Shown here piece after piece: positions 25,787 through 34,553 of a DNA stretch of 39,531 nt. A program made the position numbers and the translations under genes. The DNA lies in IMG/VR virus record IMGVR_UViG_3300025616_000016, positions 1 to 39,531 of that record; one strand, 5' to 3'. The notes under the pieces are model-generated. The model was not told where the DNA came from and ran no database searches. It saw only the letters and a list, made by a program, of their open reading frames with translations. How positions within the stretch are numbered: the stretch's first letter is position 1; each line of letters opens with the position of its first letter. The stretch comes from a virus.

Positions 25787-28700
25787 ATGTCAATACGAGC
25801 ACTTCAAGATTATACATTCTACGCAAAATATGCGAAATACAACAAAGATAAAAAACGCAGAGAAACATGGCAGGAAACTGTAGATAGAGTTTTTGAAATG
25901 CATGAACGTAAGTTTAAAGATATATTAGAAAAAAATGAAAATTTTAGGAAAGATTTCAATTTTGCAAAAGAACAGGTATTAAAAAAGAGAGTTTTAGGAG
26001 CACAAAGAGCATTACAATTTGGTGGTGATCCAATTCTTAAAAAAAACGCAAAAATGTATAATTGTTCAGTATCTTATATAGATAGAACAAAAGCATTTCA
26101 AGAATGTATGTATCTTTTATTATGTGGATGTGGTGTTGGATTTTCTGTTCAAGATAAACATATAAATAAATTACCAAATATAGAAACGCGAACAAAAGGG
26201 AAAAAAACTTTTATAGTAGAAGATACTATAGAATCTTGGAGTGATTCAATTGGGGTTTTAGTTAATTCATATTTTAGTAATAATGATAATATATGGAAAG
26301 ATTATCAAGGTTTTGAAATAGATTTCGATTTATCTAATATAAGACCGGAAGGTGCGCCAATCACAGGAGGATTTAAAGCACCTGGATCAAAAGGGTTGGA
26401 AGTTGCTATATCTAAAATTAAAGCAATATTAGATTATAGGATTTCGTTAAATGAAAATCGTATGCATGCTATTGATGCATATGATATTATAATGCATGCA
26501 TCTGATGCTGTATTATCAGGAGGAATTAGACGATCAGCAACTATTTGTATTTTTAGTAAAAGTGATAATGAAATGCTAAAGGCAAAAACTGGAGATTGGT
26601 TTATTAAAAATCCACAAAGGGGTCGTAGTAACAATTCTGTAGCTTTAATAAAAGATAAAACAACTCGTGAAGAATTCTATGAAATTATGGAATTTGTAAA
26701 AGAATTTGGAGAACCAGGATTTGTATGGCTTGATAATGAAGATATAGTATATAATCCTTGCCAACCATCTTGGGCTACGGTATTAACACCTAATGGAATA
26801 TCCACAATAGGGGATATAAAAGAAGGTGATAAAATTTGGTCCGAAACTGGTTGGACAAATGTGATAAAAAAATGGTCTACTGGTATAAAAAAAGTTTATA
26901 ACTATAGAACAACATCTGGAAATTTTTACGGAACAGAAAATCATAGATTAATATCTAATGGCGAAAAAATAGAAGCAAAAGATTGTGAATCTATTGATAT
27001 TTTACATGGAGAATATAAAAATAATATATCAATTAATATACAAGATGTAATGGATGGGTTAGTATTTGGTGATGGATCAGTTCATGAAGCAAGTAATAAT
27101 TTAGTATATCTAATAATAGGGGAACACGATAATGTTTATTTTAATAGCGAAATATCAAATCTTATAATAAAAGATAGGAATAAATTACATCATGGAGCAT
27201 ATGAAATAACTACTACAATTAAAAATACAGAAATTCCATTAACATATAATAGAATAATACCTTCTAGATTTATATATGAAAATAAAAATAAAGTTTGTGG
27301 ATTTTTAAGGGGATTATATTCTGCTAACGGAAGTATTTGTGGTAAAAGAGTTACATTAAAAGCATCTTCTTTTAATGTGATAGAAAAAGTCCAATTAATG
27401 TTATCATCTATAGGTATACGTTCATATTATACTACAAATAAAAGTAATACTATACAATTTTCAAATGGAACATATACATGTAGAAAAAGTTATGATTTAA
27501 ATATAACAACTGATATAGATAAATTTTCTAATATTATAGGATTTATACAAAACTACAAAACCGAAAAGTTGAATTCGATTTTAGAAAATAAAAAAGAAGG
27601 AAATTTTAATAAAAAAACATATGATATAATAAACAATGAATTTATTTCAGAAGAAGAAGTATTTGATATTACCGTAGATAATAATACTCATACATATTGG
27701 ACTGGTGGTGTTAATGTCTCTAACTGTGTCGAAATTGGAATGATTCCTAGATTAGAAACGGGAGAAAGTGGTGTTCAATTCTGTAATTTAACTGAAATTA
27801 ACGCAAAAAAAATAAAATCTTTAGAAGATTTCTTACAAGCAGCAAGAGCAGGAGCAATAATAGGGACGATGCAAGCAGCTTATACAGATTTTCCATATTT
27901 AGGAAAAATATCAGAAGATATAGTTAAAAAAGAAGCTTTATTGGGCGTATCAATGACAGGCATGATGGATAGTCCTGATATAATCTTTAATGAAGAATAT
28001 CAAAGATTAGCAGCACTAGAAGTATTAAAAGTAAATGAGATTATTGCAGGATATATAGGGATAAACCCATGCGCAAGAGCTACATGTGTCAAACCAGCAG
28101 GAAGCACTTCTTGTATTTTAGGTAGTGCAAGTGGTGTGCATCCACATCATGCAAAACGATATTTTAGACGAGTACAAGCAAACCGTTTAGAATTTCCGTT
28201 GCGACATTTCATGAAAACAAATCCATTAGCAGTAGAGAAATCAGTTTGGTCTGCTAATAATACAGATTATGTTATAAATTTTTTATGCGAAGTTCCATTA
28301 GGATCAATTACAAAAAATCAAATAAAAGCTGTTGATTTGTTGGAAAAAGTTAAATTAACTCAAAAAAATTGGGTAGAATATGGAACTCGTCCTGAAAGAT
28401 GCACTGATCCTTCAGTAAGACATAATGTTTCAAATACAATTACAGTAAAACCAGAAGAATGGGACGATGTTAGTAAATTTATATATGATAATAAGAAATG
28501 GTTTGCAGGAATTTCATTATTACCCGCATCAGGAGATAAAGATTACCCACAAGCACCATTCTGTTCTGTTCCTAGTATAACTGAATACAATTCACAATAT
28601 GGCGAAGCAGGACTTTTTGCTAGTGGATTGATAGTAGATGGTCTAAAAGCATTTAATGACAATCTATGGGCAGCATGTGACGCTATTGTGGGTATTGGAG

Positions 28701-29089
28701 AGAAGTTGGAAGAGATAGAAGAACCAATAGAACCAAAACAACCAAAAAAGAATGGATATACTGATAAAGAATATATCAAAAAATTAAAAGAACATACAAT
28801 AAAATTTTATACTCATCTAGAAGAATATGAAAAATATGAAATAATCAAATTAAAATTAGATTGGATTCGTAGAGCGAGACAATTTGCTGATAGATATTTT
28901 AATGGAGTTAATAGTATTAAACAAATGACTTATTGTTTAAAAGATTGTCATAATATTAAATTATGGAATGATTTATCAAGAGAATATAAAGATATTGATT
29001 GGAGCGATGTAATAGAAAGCGAACATTCAGTAAATATAGATTCATTAGGTGCTCAATCATGTTCTGGAGGTAAATGCGAATTAATTTAA
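25787..29089 (+). CDS. nrdJ: Adenosylcobalamin-dependent (class II) ribonucleotide reductase with intein
   Basis: 1100 residues as translated, 778 after removing the 322-residue intein. The ATG at 25787 is preferred over an in-frame TTG at 25745, which lies in the upstream terminator. It reduces ribonucleotides to deoxyribonucleotides using a B12-generated thiyl radical. Visible class II monomeric features are RALQFGGD, the first redox cysteine in YNCSVSY (Cys93), the active-site NPC-VEIGM (NP at 323-324, catalytic Cys647), the second redox cysteine in VQFCNLTEIN (Cys666), and the C-terminal shuttle pair CSGGKC (Cys1092 and Cys1097, CX4C as in Lactobacillus RTPR). The gene gives the phage its own dNTP supply, independent of oxygen. 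It stands alone between terminators, within structural genes. Confidence 0.93.
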   Translation: MSIRALQDYTFYAKYAKYNKDKKRRETWQETVDRVFEMHERKFKDILEKNENFRKDFNFAKEQVLKKRVLGAQRALQFGGDPILKKNAKMYNCSVSYIDRTKAFQECMYLLLCGCGVGFSVQDKHINKLPNIETRTKGKKTFIVEDTIESWSDSIGVLVNSYFSNNDNIWKDYQGFEIDFDLSNIRPEGAPITGGFKAPGSKGLEVAISKIKAILDYRISLNENRMHAIDAYDIIMHASDAVLSGGIRRSATICIFSKSDNEMLKAKTGDWFIKNPQRGRSNNSVALIKDKTTREEFYEIMEFVKEFGEPGFVWLDNEDIVYNPCQPSWATVLTPNGISTIGDIKEGDKIWSETGWTNVIKKWSTGIKKVYNYRTTSGNFYGTENHRLISNGEKIEAKDCESIDILHGEYKNNISINIQDVMDGLVFGDGSVHEASNNLVYLIIGEHDNVYFNSEISNLIIKDRNKLHHGAYEITTTIKNTEIPLTYNRIIPSRFIYENKNKVCGFLRGLYSANGSICGKRVTLKASSFNVIEKVQLMLSSIGIRSYYTTNKSNTIQFSNGTYTCRKSYDLNITTDIDKFSNIIGFIQNYKTEKLNSILENKKEGNFNKKTYDIINNEFISEEEVFDITVDNNTHTYWTGGVNVSNCVEIGMIPRLETGESGVQFCNLTEINAKKIKSLEDFLQAARAGAIIGTMQAAYTDFPYLGKISEDIVKKEALLGVSMTGMMDSPDIIFNEEYQRLAALEVLKVNEIIAGYIGINPCARATCVKPAGSTSCILGSASGVHPHHAKRYFRRVQANRLEFPLRHFMKTNPLAVEKSVWSANNTDYVINFLCEVPLGSITKNQIKAVDLLEKVKLTQKNWVEYGTRPERCTDPSVRHNVSNTITVKPEEWDDVSKFIYDNKKWFAGISLLPASGDKDYPQAPFCSVPSITEYNSQYGEAGLFASGLIVDGLKAFNDNLWAACDAIVGIGEKLEEIEEPIEPKQPKKNGYTDKEYIKKLKEHTIKFYTHLEEYEKYEIIKLKLDWIRRARQFADRYFNGVNSIKQMTYCLKDCHNIKLWNDLSREYKDIDWSDVIESEHSVNIDSLGAQSCSGGKCELI
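26759..27724 (+). other. Intein with LAGLIDADG endonuclease in nrdJ
   Basis: 322 residues, from Cys325 (CQPSWATVLTPNGISTIGDI) to Asn646, followed by the extein Cys647. Splicing block A is at the N terminus with Cys1; block B is GTENHRLIS with the Thr-x-x-His-like T-E-N-H; block F is VFDITVDNNTHTYWTGG, and the end is VNVSN before the cysteine. The penultimate residue is Ser rather than the common His. Two LAGLIDADG motifs lie between: DGLVFGDGS (Asp429) and RGLYSANGS (Asn514 where Asp is expected). The insertion is immediately before the catalytic cysteine in the NPCxEI motif, so unspliced protein is inactive. Splicing would restore NPCVEIGM exactly. Confidence 0.93.
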
Positions 29090-29112
29090 TCAACTACTAA
29101 CAATTAAAACTA

Positions 29113-29147
29113 AAAACCCCCAAAATATAATAAATTTTGGGGGTTTT
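29113..29147. terminator. Strong bidirectional terminator between nrdJ and RCC1-like gene
   Basis: 14-bp perfect stem (29113-29126 with 29134-29147) containing CCCCC/GGGGG flanked by A4/T4, 7-nt loop. It has T-rich tracts on both sides, so it can end the convergent reductase and RCC1 transcripts. Confidence 0.9.
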
Positions 29148-29164
29148 ATTTTACCAAATTTTAA

Positions 29165-30757
29165 TTAGGTAAACCTAACAATATTTGGTAAATGAATTGA
29201 TCCACCATCTTGATTAGGTAACGCTCCATCCGCATAATTTCCATTATATCCACATGTCAATACTCTACCATTTGATAATAATATTTGTAAATTATTATAT
29301 ATATTATGTTCAGGACTTCCCATTCTTGCTTTTATAACTTTAACTCCACTACCAATTGCTAATGGAACTTGTACAAAATAATTTTGCTGAACATTATTAC
29401 CAATACCAAGTTGTCCATAACCATTATAACCACATGTCCATACTGATATATTTCCAGTTTGATTTATGTCTCTAGTAATAAGAGTGGAATAATCTGATCT
29501 ACTAACAGTTTTAACATTAGTCATAGAAGTTAAAACTGGAGAATTCCTTTGTGTTACATCTCCTAATCCTAATTGTCCATTTCCATTATATCCCCACGAA
29601 TATAACGAGCAATATCCCACACCATTGCTACTAAGGGCATATACCGAGGTGCTTTCACAAGAACATTGTAAATCTATTATATTATTAAGTCCAGATATTA
29701 TAGTAGGAGTATTATATTGCGTAGCAGGAGTATTATATGTTCCTTGCCCTAATTGTCCATAAGTATTATAACCACAAGAATATACATTACCTCCATAAGT
29801 TATAAAATATGTAGAAGAACCTGTAGTATTAGCATATCCACTAGTTTTGATTGATACTATACTATTTGAGGTACCTACTGTAATATTAGATATAGAAGAT
29901 ATTATAGTTGGTAATAAATAATTTATATTATCACCTTGTCCTAATTGTCCTAATCCATTATATCCACATGATACTATATATACTTTACCCGCTTTAACTG
30001 CAATAGCAAACATAATACCTGTTGTAGTATAACCACCAGCAATTATATCAGTATAATATGTATTTAATCCAGCAGTATTTGAAGGATCTATTTGTATTGG
30101 TGTATGTTGATCGGTTGTATTTCCTACTCCTAATTGTCCTGCATTATTACATCCCCAAGACCATATTGTGCCATCAGTTTTTAATGCATAAGCAGAAAAT
30201 CCTGAATTATCATAACCAACTGGATTTCTAGATAATTCAAGTTTTTTAACATTAGATAATATCGGTATACTACAAAAAACGTTAAGCTTTGCATTATCAG
30301 CATTACTAGAAGCTCCACCACCAGTCCCATAATTTACATATCCTGAAACCCAAACTTTTCCCAATGTAGAAAGTAAATATGTAGAACGTGTTGTGCAATA
30401 TATACTCTTAATTGAATCTCCAGTATCATTAGGATTCCATCCATTTATACTACAAATTTCTGGTTCAGTTGCTCTATAACCTACATAATTATTTGCTAAT
30501 TGTCCATAACCATTATATCCATTTGCTCTAACCGTATTATCAGCCATTAAATAAAAGTGATTCGTATCCCCTGATCCGTTTTCCCAATCAACAACAGTAT
30601 TACATGCTTCTTGAAAATATGAATTAGCTATTATATTAACTTTTCCACTTAGACCATATAATAATGTATCAAAATTATTAGAGTTAACATTAATAGAAGA
30701 TAGAGAGGTTCCTATACATTCAGACCCGTTAATTGTAATTGTTCCGTAATAGCTCAT
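29165..30757 (-). CDS. RCC1-type beta-propeller protein, putative virion adhesin
   Basis: 530 residues. RCC1 repeats occupy most of the length after residue 80: GYNGYGQLANN, SWGCNNAGQLGVGNTT, SCGYNGLGQLGQGDN, SCGYNTYGQLGQGTYN, SWGYNGNGQLGLGD, TCGYNGYGQLGIGNN and TCGYNGNYADGALP, consistent with a seven-bladed propeller. The N-terminal 70 residues (TITINGSECIGTSLSSINVN) form a separate beta region, which may attach to the virion. RCC1 domains usually mediate protein binding; in a phage late gene an exposed tail-tip or fibre role is the natural inference. An exact TATAAATA precedes it by 7 nt, and a strong terminator follows. Asn/Gly-Tyr content is high. Confidence 0.85.
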   Translation of the reverse strand: MSYYGTITINGSECIGTSLSSINVNSNNFDTLLYGLSGKVNIIANSYFQEACNTVVDWENGSGDTNHFYLMADNTVRANGYNGYGQLANNYVGYRATEPEICSINGWNPNDTGDSIKSIYCTTRSTYLLSTLGKVWVSGYVNYGTGGGASSNADNAKLNVFCSIPILSNVKKLELSRNPVGYDNSGFSAYALKTDGTIWSWGCNNAGQLGVGNTTDQHTPIQIDPSNTAGLNTYYTDIIAGGYTTTGIMFAIAVKAGKVYIVSCGYNGLGQLGQGDNINYLLPTIISSISNITVGTSNSIVSIKTSGYANTTGSSTYFITYGGNVYSCGYNTYGQLGQGTYNTPATQYNTPTIISGLNNIIDLQCSCESTSVYALSSNGVGYCSLYSWGYNGNGQLGLGDVTQRNSPVLTSMTNVKTVSRSDYSTLITRDINQTGNISVWTCGYNGYGQLGIGNNVQQNYFVQVPLAIGSGVKVIKARMGSPEHNIYNNLQILLSNGRVLTCGYNGNYADGALPNQDGGSIHLPNIVRFT

Positions 30758-30764
30758 TTGTTAT

Positions 30765-30772
30765 TATTTATA
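30765..30772 (-). promoter_or_regulatory. T4-type late promoter (TATAAATA), RCC1-like gene
   Basis: Exact TATAAATA on the minus strand, 7 nt before the ATG. Transcription from it would give an extremely short leader. Confidence 0.7.
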
Positions 30773-30784
30773 TAAAAATTTAGT

Positions 30785-31333
30785 TTATTCTGATATTATT
30801 TCATTTGTTATAACAATCATTTCAGGTTCTTCAATAGGAATTCCCATCATTTGTTTTATAATTTCTTCTCTAGACGCTACAATTACTTGAGTATTATTTG
30901 TTATATTATTTCCCGCAGGAAGTGCTTTAACAATTTCCTTTTTATTAGCAAAATCTAATGCTTTTATTTCTTTCGTCATTTCATGTTTTTTTCTTAATAG
31001 ATGTAATTTATTTAAAGATTCAATTGCTCCAGTTGTAGATGTTATTAATGACGCTAATGCAGATATTTCGTCTGGATTTTGACCAGAGGTAATAAAATCT
31101 TTTAAATCTTTTACTGAATCCAAACTTAAATCTATTAATGCGCTCGATTTTTTTAATATAAATTTCTCTAAATCATCTTCAGTCAATTCAACTTCAGGTT
31201 CTTTAATTGGTTCTGGATGTTTTGGATATCCCGAAGAAAGTTGACTTAAAAGTGTATCAATATCTCCATTATCCATAAAATCATCTACCATTTTTGCTTG
31301 ATTATTTAAATCATCATCTAAATTTATTTCCAT
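30785..31333 (-). CDS. 16: Probable small terminase subunit, T4 gp16-like
   Basis: 182 residues (T4 gp16 is 164). After an acidic N-terminal 60 residues comes a helical part (LEKFILKKSSALIDLSLDSV), then ISALASLITSTTGAIESLNK followed by LHLLRKKHEMTKE, aligning by eye with T4 [28 protein letters not shown]. The last segment (NNITNNTQVIVASREEIIKQ followed by MMG) parallels T4 [21 protein letters not shown]. These two matching segments in the same order support the call, but similarity is weak. The subunit would recognise DNA for packaging. The large subunit gp17 is not in the window. It lies just upstream of the RCC1-like gene. Confidence 0.55.
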   Translation of the reverse strand: MEINLDDDLNNQAKMVDDFMDNGDIDTLLSQLSSGYPKHPEPIKEPEVELTEDDLEKFILKKSSALIDLSLDSVKDLKDFITSGQNPDEISALASLITSTTGAIESLNKLHLLRKKHEMTKEIKALDFANKKEIVKALPAGNNITNNTQVIVASREEIIKQMMGIPIEEPEMIVITNEIISE

Positions 31334-31391
31334 ATATGAAATATTTAATGATTATTGTGGAAAAATCAAAATATTATGATAATTATAATAT

Positions 31392-31550
31392 ATGGAAACC
31401 ATCGTTAATACAATCCAAGGAACATTCATCGTCCCAAAAAATAAAGAAGCTGCACTTATTAATTGGTTACAAGCAAATGCAATTCGTCAAGGAGCACAAA
31501 ATCTTGGAGAAGGTACAGGATATAATGGGCAACAATTCATAGTAGGATAA
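31392..31550 (+). CDS. Small conserved-looking phage protein, 52 aa
   Basis: ATG at 31392, TAA at 31548-31550. The protein is METIVNTIQGTFIVPKNKEA continuing ALINWLQANAIRQGAQNLGE and ending GYNGQQFIVG. The pattern FIVPKNKEAALINWLQANA, a strand followed by an amphipathic helix, resembles small proteins I have seen in other T4-like phages, but I know no function. It starts a plus-strand island and ends 38 nt before the clamp-loader gene, whose promoter starts 4 nt after its stop. Another reading frame overlaps it (31294-31542) but looks like chance. Confidence 0.6.
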   Translation: METIVNTIQGTFIVPKNKEAALINWLQANAIRQGAQNLGEGTGYNGQQFIVG

Positions 31551-31553
31551 TTC

Positions 31554-31581
31554 TTGCATTTTATATTTTTTAGGGTAATAT
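31554..31581 (+). promoter_or_regulatory. Candidate sigma70-like promoter for clamp-loader gene
   Basis: TTGCAT at 31554-31559, 16-nt spacer, TAATAT at 31576-31581, 7 nt before the ATG. Confidence 0.45.
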
Positions 31582-31588
31582 AGAGAAT

Positions 31589-32518
31589 ATGTTGCAATCT
31601 GATGAATTTAAAAACTTGTGGTGTGAAAAATATCGACCTAAACAATTTAGTGATTTAATTCTAAGCGTTGAAGATAGAGAATATTTTCAATCATTAAAAA
31701 CTAAACAAGAAATCCCCCATCTATTATTTACTGGAAATGCTGGTAGTGGTAAAACTTCACTCGCAAAAATAATAGTAAATGATATATTAGATTGTCAATA
31801 TTTATATATCAATGCATCTGATGAAAACGGAATTGATACTATTAGAACCAAAATTAATGGATTTGCACATACAAAATCATTTGATGGTAAAATGAAAGTA
31901 ATTTTACTAGATGAGGCTGATAATTTGACGAATTCAGCACAGGACGCATTAAGAAATATAATAGAAGAATATGCTACCAATTGCAGATTTATTTTAACTG
32001 GAAACTATTTACACAAAATAAGCAAACCAATTCAATCTAGATGTCAATCAATTAACTTAATACCTCCAATAAAAGAAATTGGAGCAAGAGTTATAAATAT
32101 CCTTAAACAAGAAAATATACAAATTACTGACGAAGAAATGCCAAAACTTCTAAAATTGATCAAAGGAATTTACCCTGATATTAGAAGCATTATCGGAAAG
32201 TTACAACAATATTCGCATTCAGGCATATTACAAATTAAAGATTCAAATATTAAATATATTGCAGATGAAATATGTAATAAATTAAATACTAAAGAAAATA
32301 TTAATACTATTCGTACATATGTAATCGAAAAGGAAGTAGAATTCGCAGGAAATTATCATCAATTGTTAAAAGAAATGTTTGAATGTTATTATAATGATGA
32401 AAAGATTTCTCGTGATATTAAAACTGATAAATTACTACAAATATCTGAAGCGATGTATAGAGATGCAATAGTTCTCGACAAAGAAATTAACTGGTTCGCA
32501 TGTTGTTTAAAATTATAA
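31589..32518 (+). CDS. 44: Sliding-clamp loader ATPase, T4 gp44-like
   Basis: 309 residues (T4 gp44 is 319). AAA+ features in order: EKYRPKQFSDLI at the N terminus (typical of clamp loaders), Walker A GNAGSGKT (49-56), Walker B VILLDEAD (104-111), sensor 1 ILTGNY (about 135-140), and the arginine-finger SRC motif at 150-152 (QSRCQSI). The C-terminal domain is all helical. Four copies with gp62 would open and load the sliding clamp for the replication polymerase. The partner gp62 and clamp gp45, adjacent in T4, are not beside it; the following gene is unrelated. It has its own sigma70-like promoter, consistent with early expression. Confidence 0.93.
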   Translation: MLQSDEFKNLWCEKYRPKQFSDLILSVEDREYFQSLKTKQEIPHLLFTGNAGSGKTSLAKIIVNDILDCQYLYINASDENGIDTIRTKINGFAHTKSFDGKMKVILLDEADNLTNSAQDALRNIIEEYATNCRFILTGNYLHKISKPIQSRCQSINLIPPIKEIGARVINILKQENIQITDEEMPKLLKLIKGIYPDIRSIIGKLQQYSHSGILQIKDSNIKYIADEICNKLNTKENINTIRTYVIEKEVEFAGNYHQLLKEMFECYYNDEKISRDIKTDKLLQISEAMYRDAIVLDKEINWFACCLKL

Positions 32519-32522
32519 TTAT

Positions 32523-32786
32523 ATGGGAAATTATTTTACTAATATTACAAAAGAAGAAGATGGTTTGTATTTAGGAATTGTTTATGATGCAACGACATCA
32601 CAAGAAGTAACAAGAACTGAAAAAAATGTAGATCAAACTGTTGTAATACTTTCTATTAATTCATATATAAAGAATCTTGCCAATAATAAAGGGAATCCTA
32701 GACCATTAAAAAATGTTATATCTACACCAAATCAAATACAAAATACTACACCAAAACCTCCTAGTTGTAGAGTTTGTGGTGGATAA
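32523..32786 (+). CDS. Uncharacterised 87-aa protein with C-terminal CxxC
   Basis: Begins 4 nt after the clamp-loader stop, so probably in the same transcript. The N-terminal 50 residues are beta-like (LYLGIVYDATTSQEVTRTEK, then VVILSINSYI), followed by a proline/asparagine linker and the end PPSCRVCGG. The single CxxC near the end might bind metal with a partner, but there is no full zinc finger. It is convergent with the hub gene (8 nt between stops). I do not recognise it. Confidence 0.7.
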   Translation: MGNYFTNITKEEDGLYLGIVYDATTSQEVTRTEKNVDQTVVILSINSYIKNLANNKGNPRPLKNVISTPNQIQNTTPKPPSCRVCGG

Positions 32787-32794
32787 ACGACATT

Positions 32795-34552
32795 TTAAAG
32801 ATTTCCTGCATATTTAGGAATTGGTATAAAATTATGAATTTTAATTGCAGTTATATCATTATAATACGCAGTTCCTTCAAATACATGAGAAACTGCAATA
32901 ACGAAATATTGTCCTAAAAGTCTATTATCCAAACTAGAATCTGGATCAGCACCATTTAGTTTATCTATTCCTATAAATACTCCTGTTTTTCTTGATGTTA
33001 ACCCGTTAATTCTAAAATTAATTCCAGTATTTAAAAATACACCTAATTTTAAAAGTTTTTGTAATCCCGCAGTTTGACGTATTGCACTAGATGAGGAATC
33101 TCCATATAAACTATAAGTAGGATTCATGTTAAATAAACTTTTGGTTTTATTTAAATTTATTAGGAAATAATCTTCTTCATTTCCAGTAGTTCCATGAGAT
33201 TCCTTATATAAATTATTAATATATTTTTGCGCAATAAATCGTCTTGCAGTTTCAACGCGATTTGCTAATAGATCCAATTTAAAAGTTCCTGTGCTCATAT
33301 CAGTACTATGAACTGGAGTATTTTTAAATAATGCTGAATTAATATCAGGAGGAATATCAGTAAATGTGTATTTTAAAATTTCCACATATCCTGCAAGTTT
33401 ACTATCAGTTTTATTTGGTTTACCGGAATTTAATGGTGCTCTATTTGGTTGAATATTTGCTGATGAATTAGCATCAGGCAAATCATCAGTAATAAAAAAA
33501 TGTTCAGTTTGTAATGATCCTGGTTCTGATGCAGTTTTTCCAGCCTTTTCAAAATATTTATGCATTGGTATTAACGTCAATCCCCCAAGATACATAGGTT
33601 GTTTAGTATTAATAACATCTAATCCATTTGTAGTAGAAATTCTTTTATTTTCTAATATACAAAAGTCATAAACATCAGTATTTTCCTCTGTAGGATTTTT
33701 CAAGGTAGATTTTAATTCTCCTACATTAAATTTAATAGGAGTTTTGATAATACTTGAATGCATATCTAATATATATTTTAAATCATCACTTGCCATATCT
33801 TCCGCACTTGATGTATAAAATGTTTTATTCGCTCCAATATCCCAACTATCAATATCAGTGTCTTTAGGCAATGAATCTCCAATACCAGCAAATGTAATAA
33901 CGTCTTTCAATATCAATCCTGTTTCTTTTAAACCATTCGATCTACTATTTGGTGCTTCGCCTTTTGATGGCATATAACTAGAATATAAAATATTTGATGT
34001 TTTTAATTTTTGATATTTATAATCTTCTAAAAATAACTTTTTAACTTTATTTGCTGCATTAGTTGCTACTCCTTCTAATCCTACTGGACTGTCAATATCT
34101 TCTATCCTATTAATAGCAAAAGTATATTCTAACTTCCAATCAGTTATATCAACTCCTTGTGAAGCTAATGTAACCATCTGTTTTTCATTTGGAATAATCC
34201 TAACATATAAAACATCACTCCCATCATTTTGTAATTGTCGTATTTGATTGTTTTGTGTTGTATTTGATTGTTTATTAATAGTATCAATAGAACCATCTAT
34301 AACATATCTAAATATTAATTCACCTTTTGTATTCCAATCAGCAAGGGTTTCCGATAAAGTAAATTTTATAATACCTTCTGGAGATATACCCATTTTATAT
34401 TTTACGTTTGGATGGTCAGATGTTGCTGGATCAAATGACTCATAATCAACTTCCATAATAAAAAACTGAACATCATAAGTAATATTAGAATATAAATGTT
34501 CTATAGTCCTTTGAAACAAAAATGCTTGCGAAATTGGAGTATTCGTTGCCAT
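32795..34552 (-). CDS. Putative baseplate hub protein (gp27-like)
   Basis: 585 residues. Mostly beta, without signal or transmembrane segments. The C-terminal third resembles hub proteins of the gp27/gpD type: INFRINGLTSRKTGVFIGID, a loop, then NRLLGQYFVIAVSHVFEGTA and YYNDITAIKI; hub proteins often end with such a L-x-G-x-Y-x-V-x-x-V-x-H pattern. T4 gp27 is shorter (391), so the N-terminal half would be extra. The gene starts 1 nt after the gp53-like stop and closes the tape-measure, initiator and gp53 run. If right, it forms the central cylinder under the tail tube. Assignment is moderate and based on pattern plus neighbours. Confidence 0.5.
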   Translation of the reverse strand: MATNTPISQAFLFQRTIEHLYSNITYDVQFFIMEVDYESFDPATSDHPNVKYKMGISPEGIIKFTLSETLADWNTKGELIFRYVIDGSIDTINKQSNTTQNNQIRQLQNDGSDVLYVRIIPNEKQMVTLASQGVDITDWKLEYTFAINRIEDIDSPVGLEGVATNAANKVKKLFLEDYKYQKLKTSNILYSSYMPSKGEAPNSRSNGLKETGLILKDVITFAGIGDSLPKDTDIDSWDIGANKTFYTSSAEDMASDDLKYILDMHSSIIKTPIKFNVGELKSTLKNPTEENTDVYDFCILENKRISTTNGLDVINTKQPMYLGGLTLIPMHKYFEKAGKTASEPGSLQTEHFFITDDLPDANSSANIQPNRAPLNSGKPNKTDSKLAGYVEILKYTFTDIPPDINSALFKNTPVHSTDMSTGTFKLDLLANRVETARRFIAQKYINNLYKESHGTTGNEEDYFLINLNKTKSLFNMNPTYSLYGDSSSSAIRQTAGLQKLLKLGVFLNTGINFRINGLTSRKTGVFIGIDKLNGADPDSSLDNRLLGQYFVIAVSHVFEGTAYYNDITAIKIHNFIPIPKYAGNL

Positions 34553-34553
34553 A

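Noticed and set aside
31294-31542. 82-residue plus-strand ORF overlapping the gp16-like start
   Set aside because: It overlaps both the antisense gp16-like gene and the better 52-residue ORF at 31392, and its sequence looks random.
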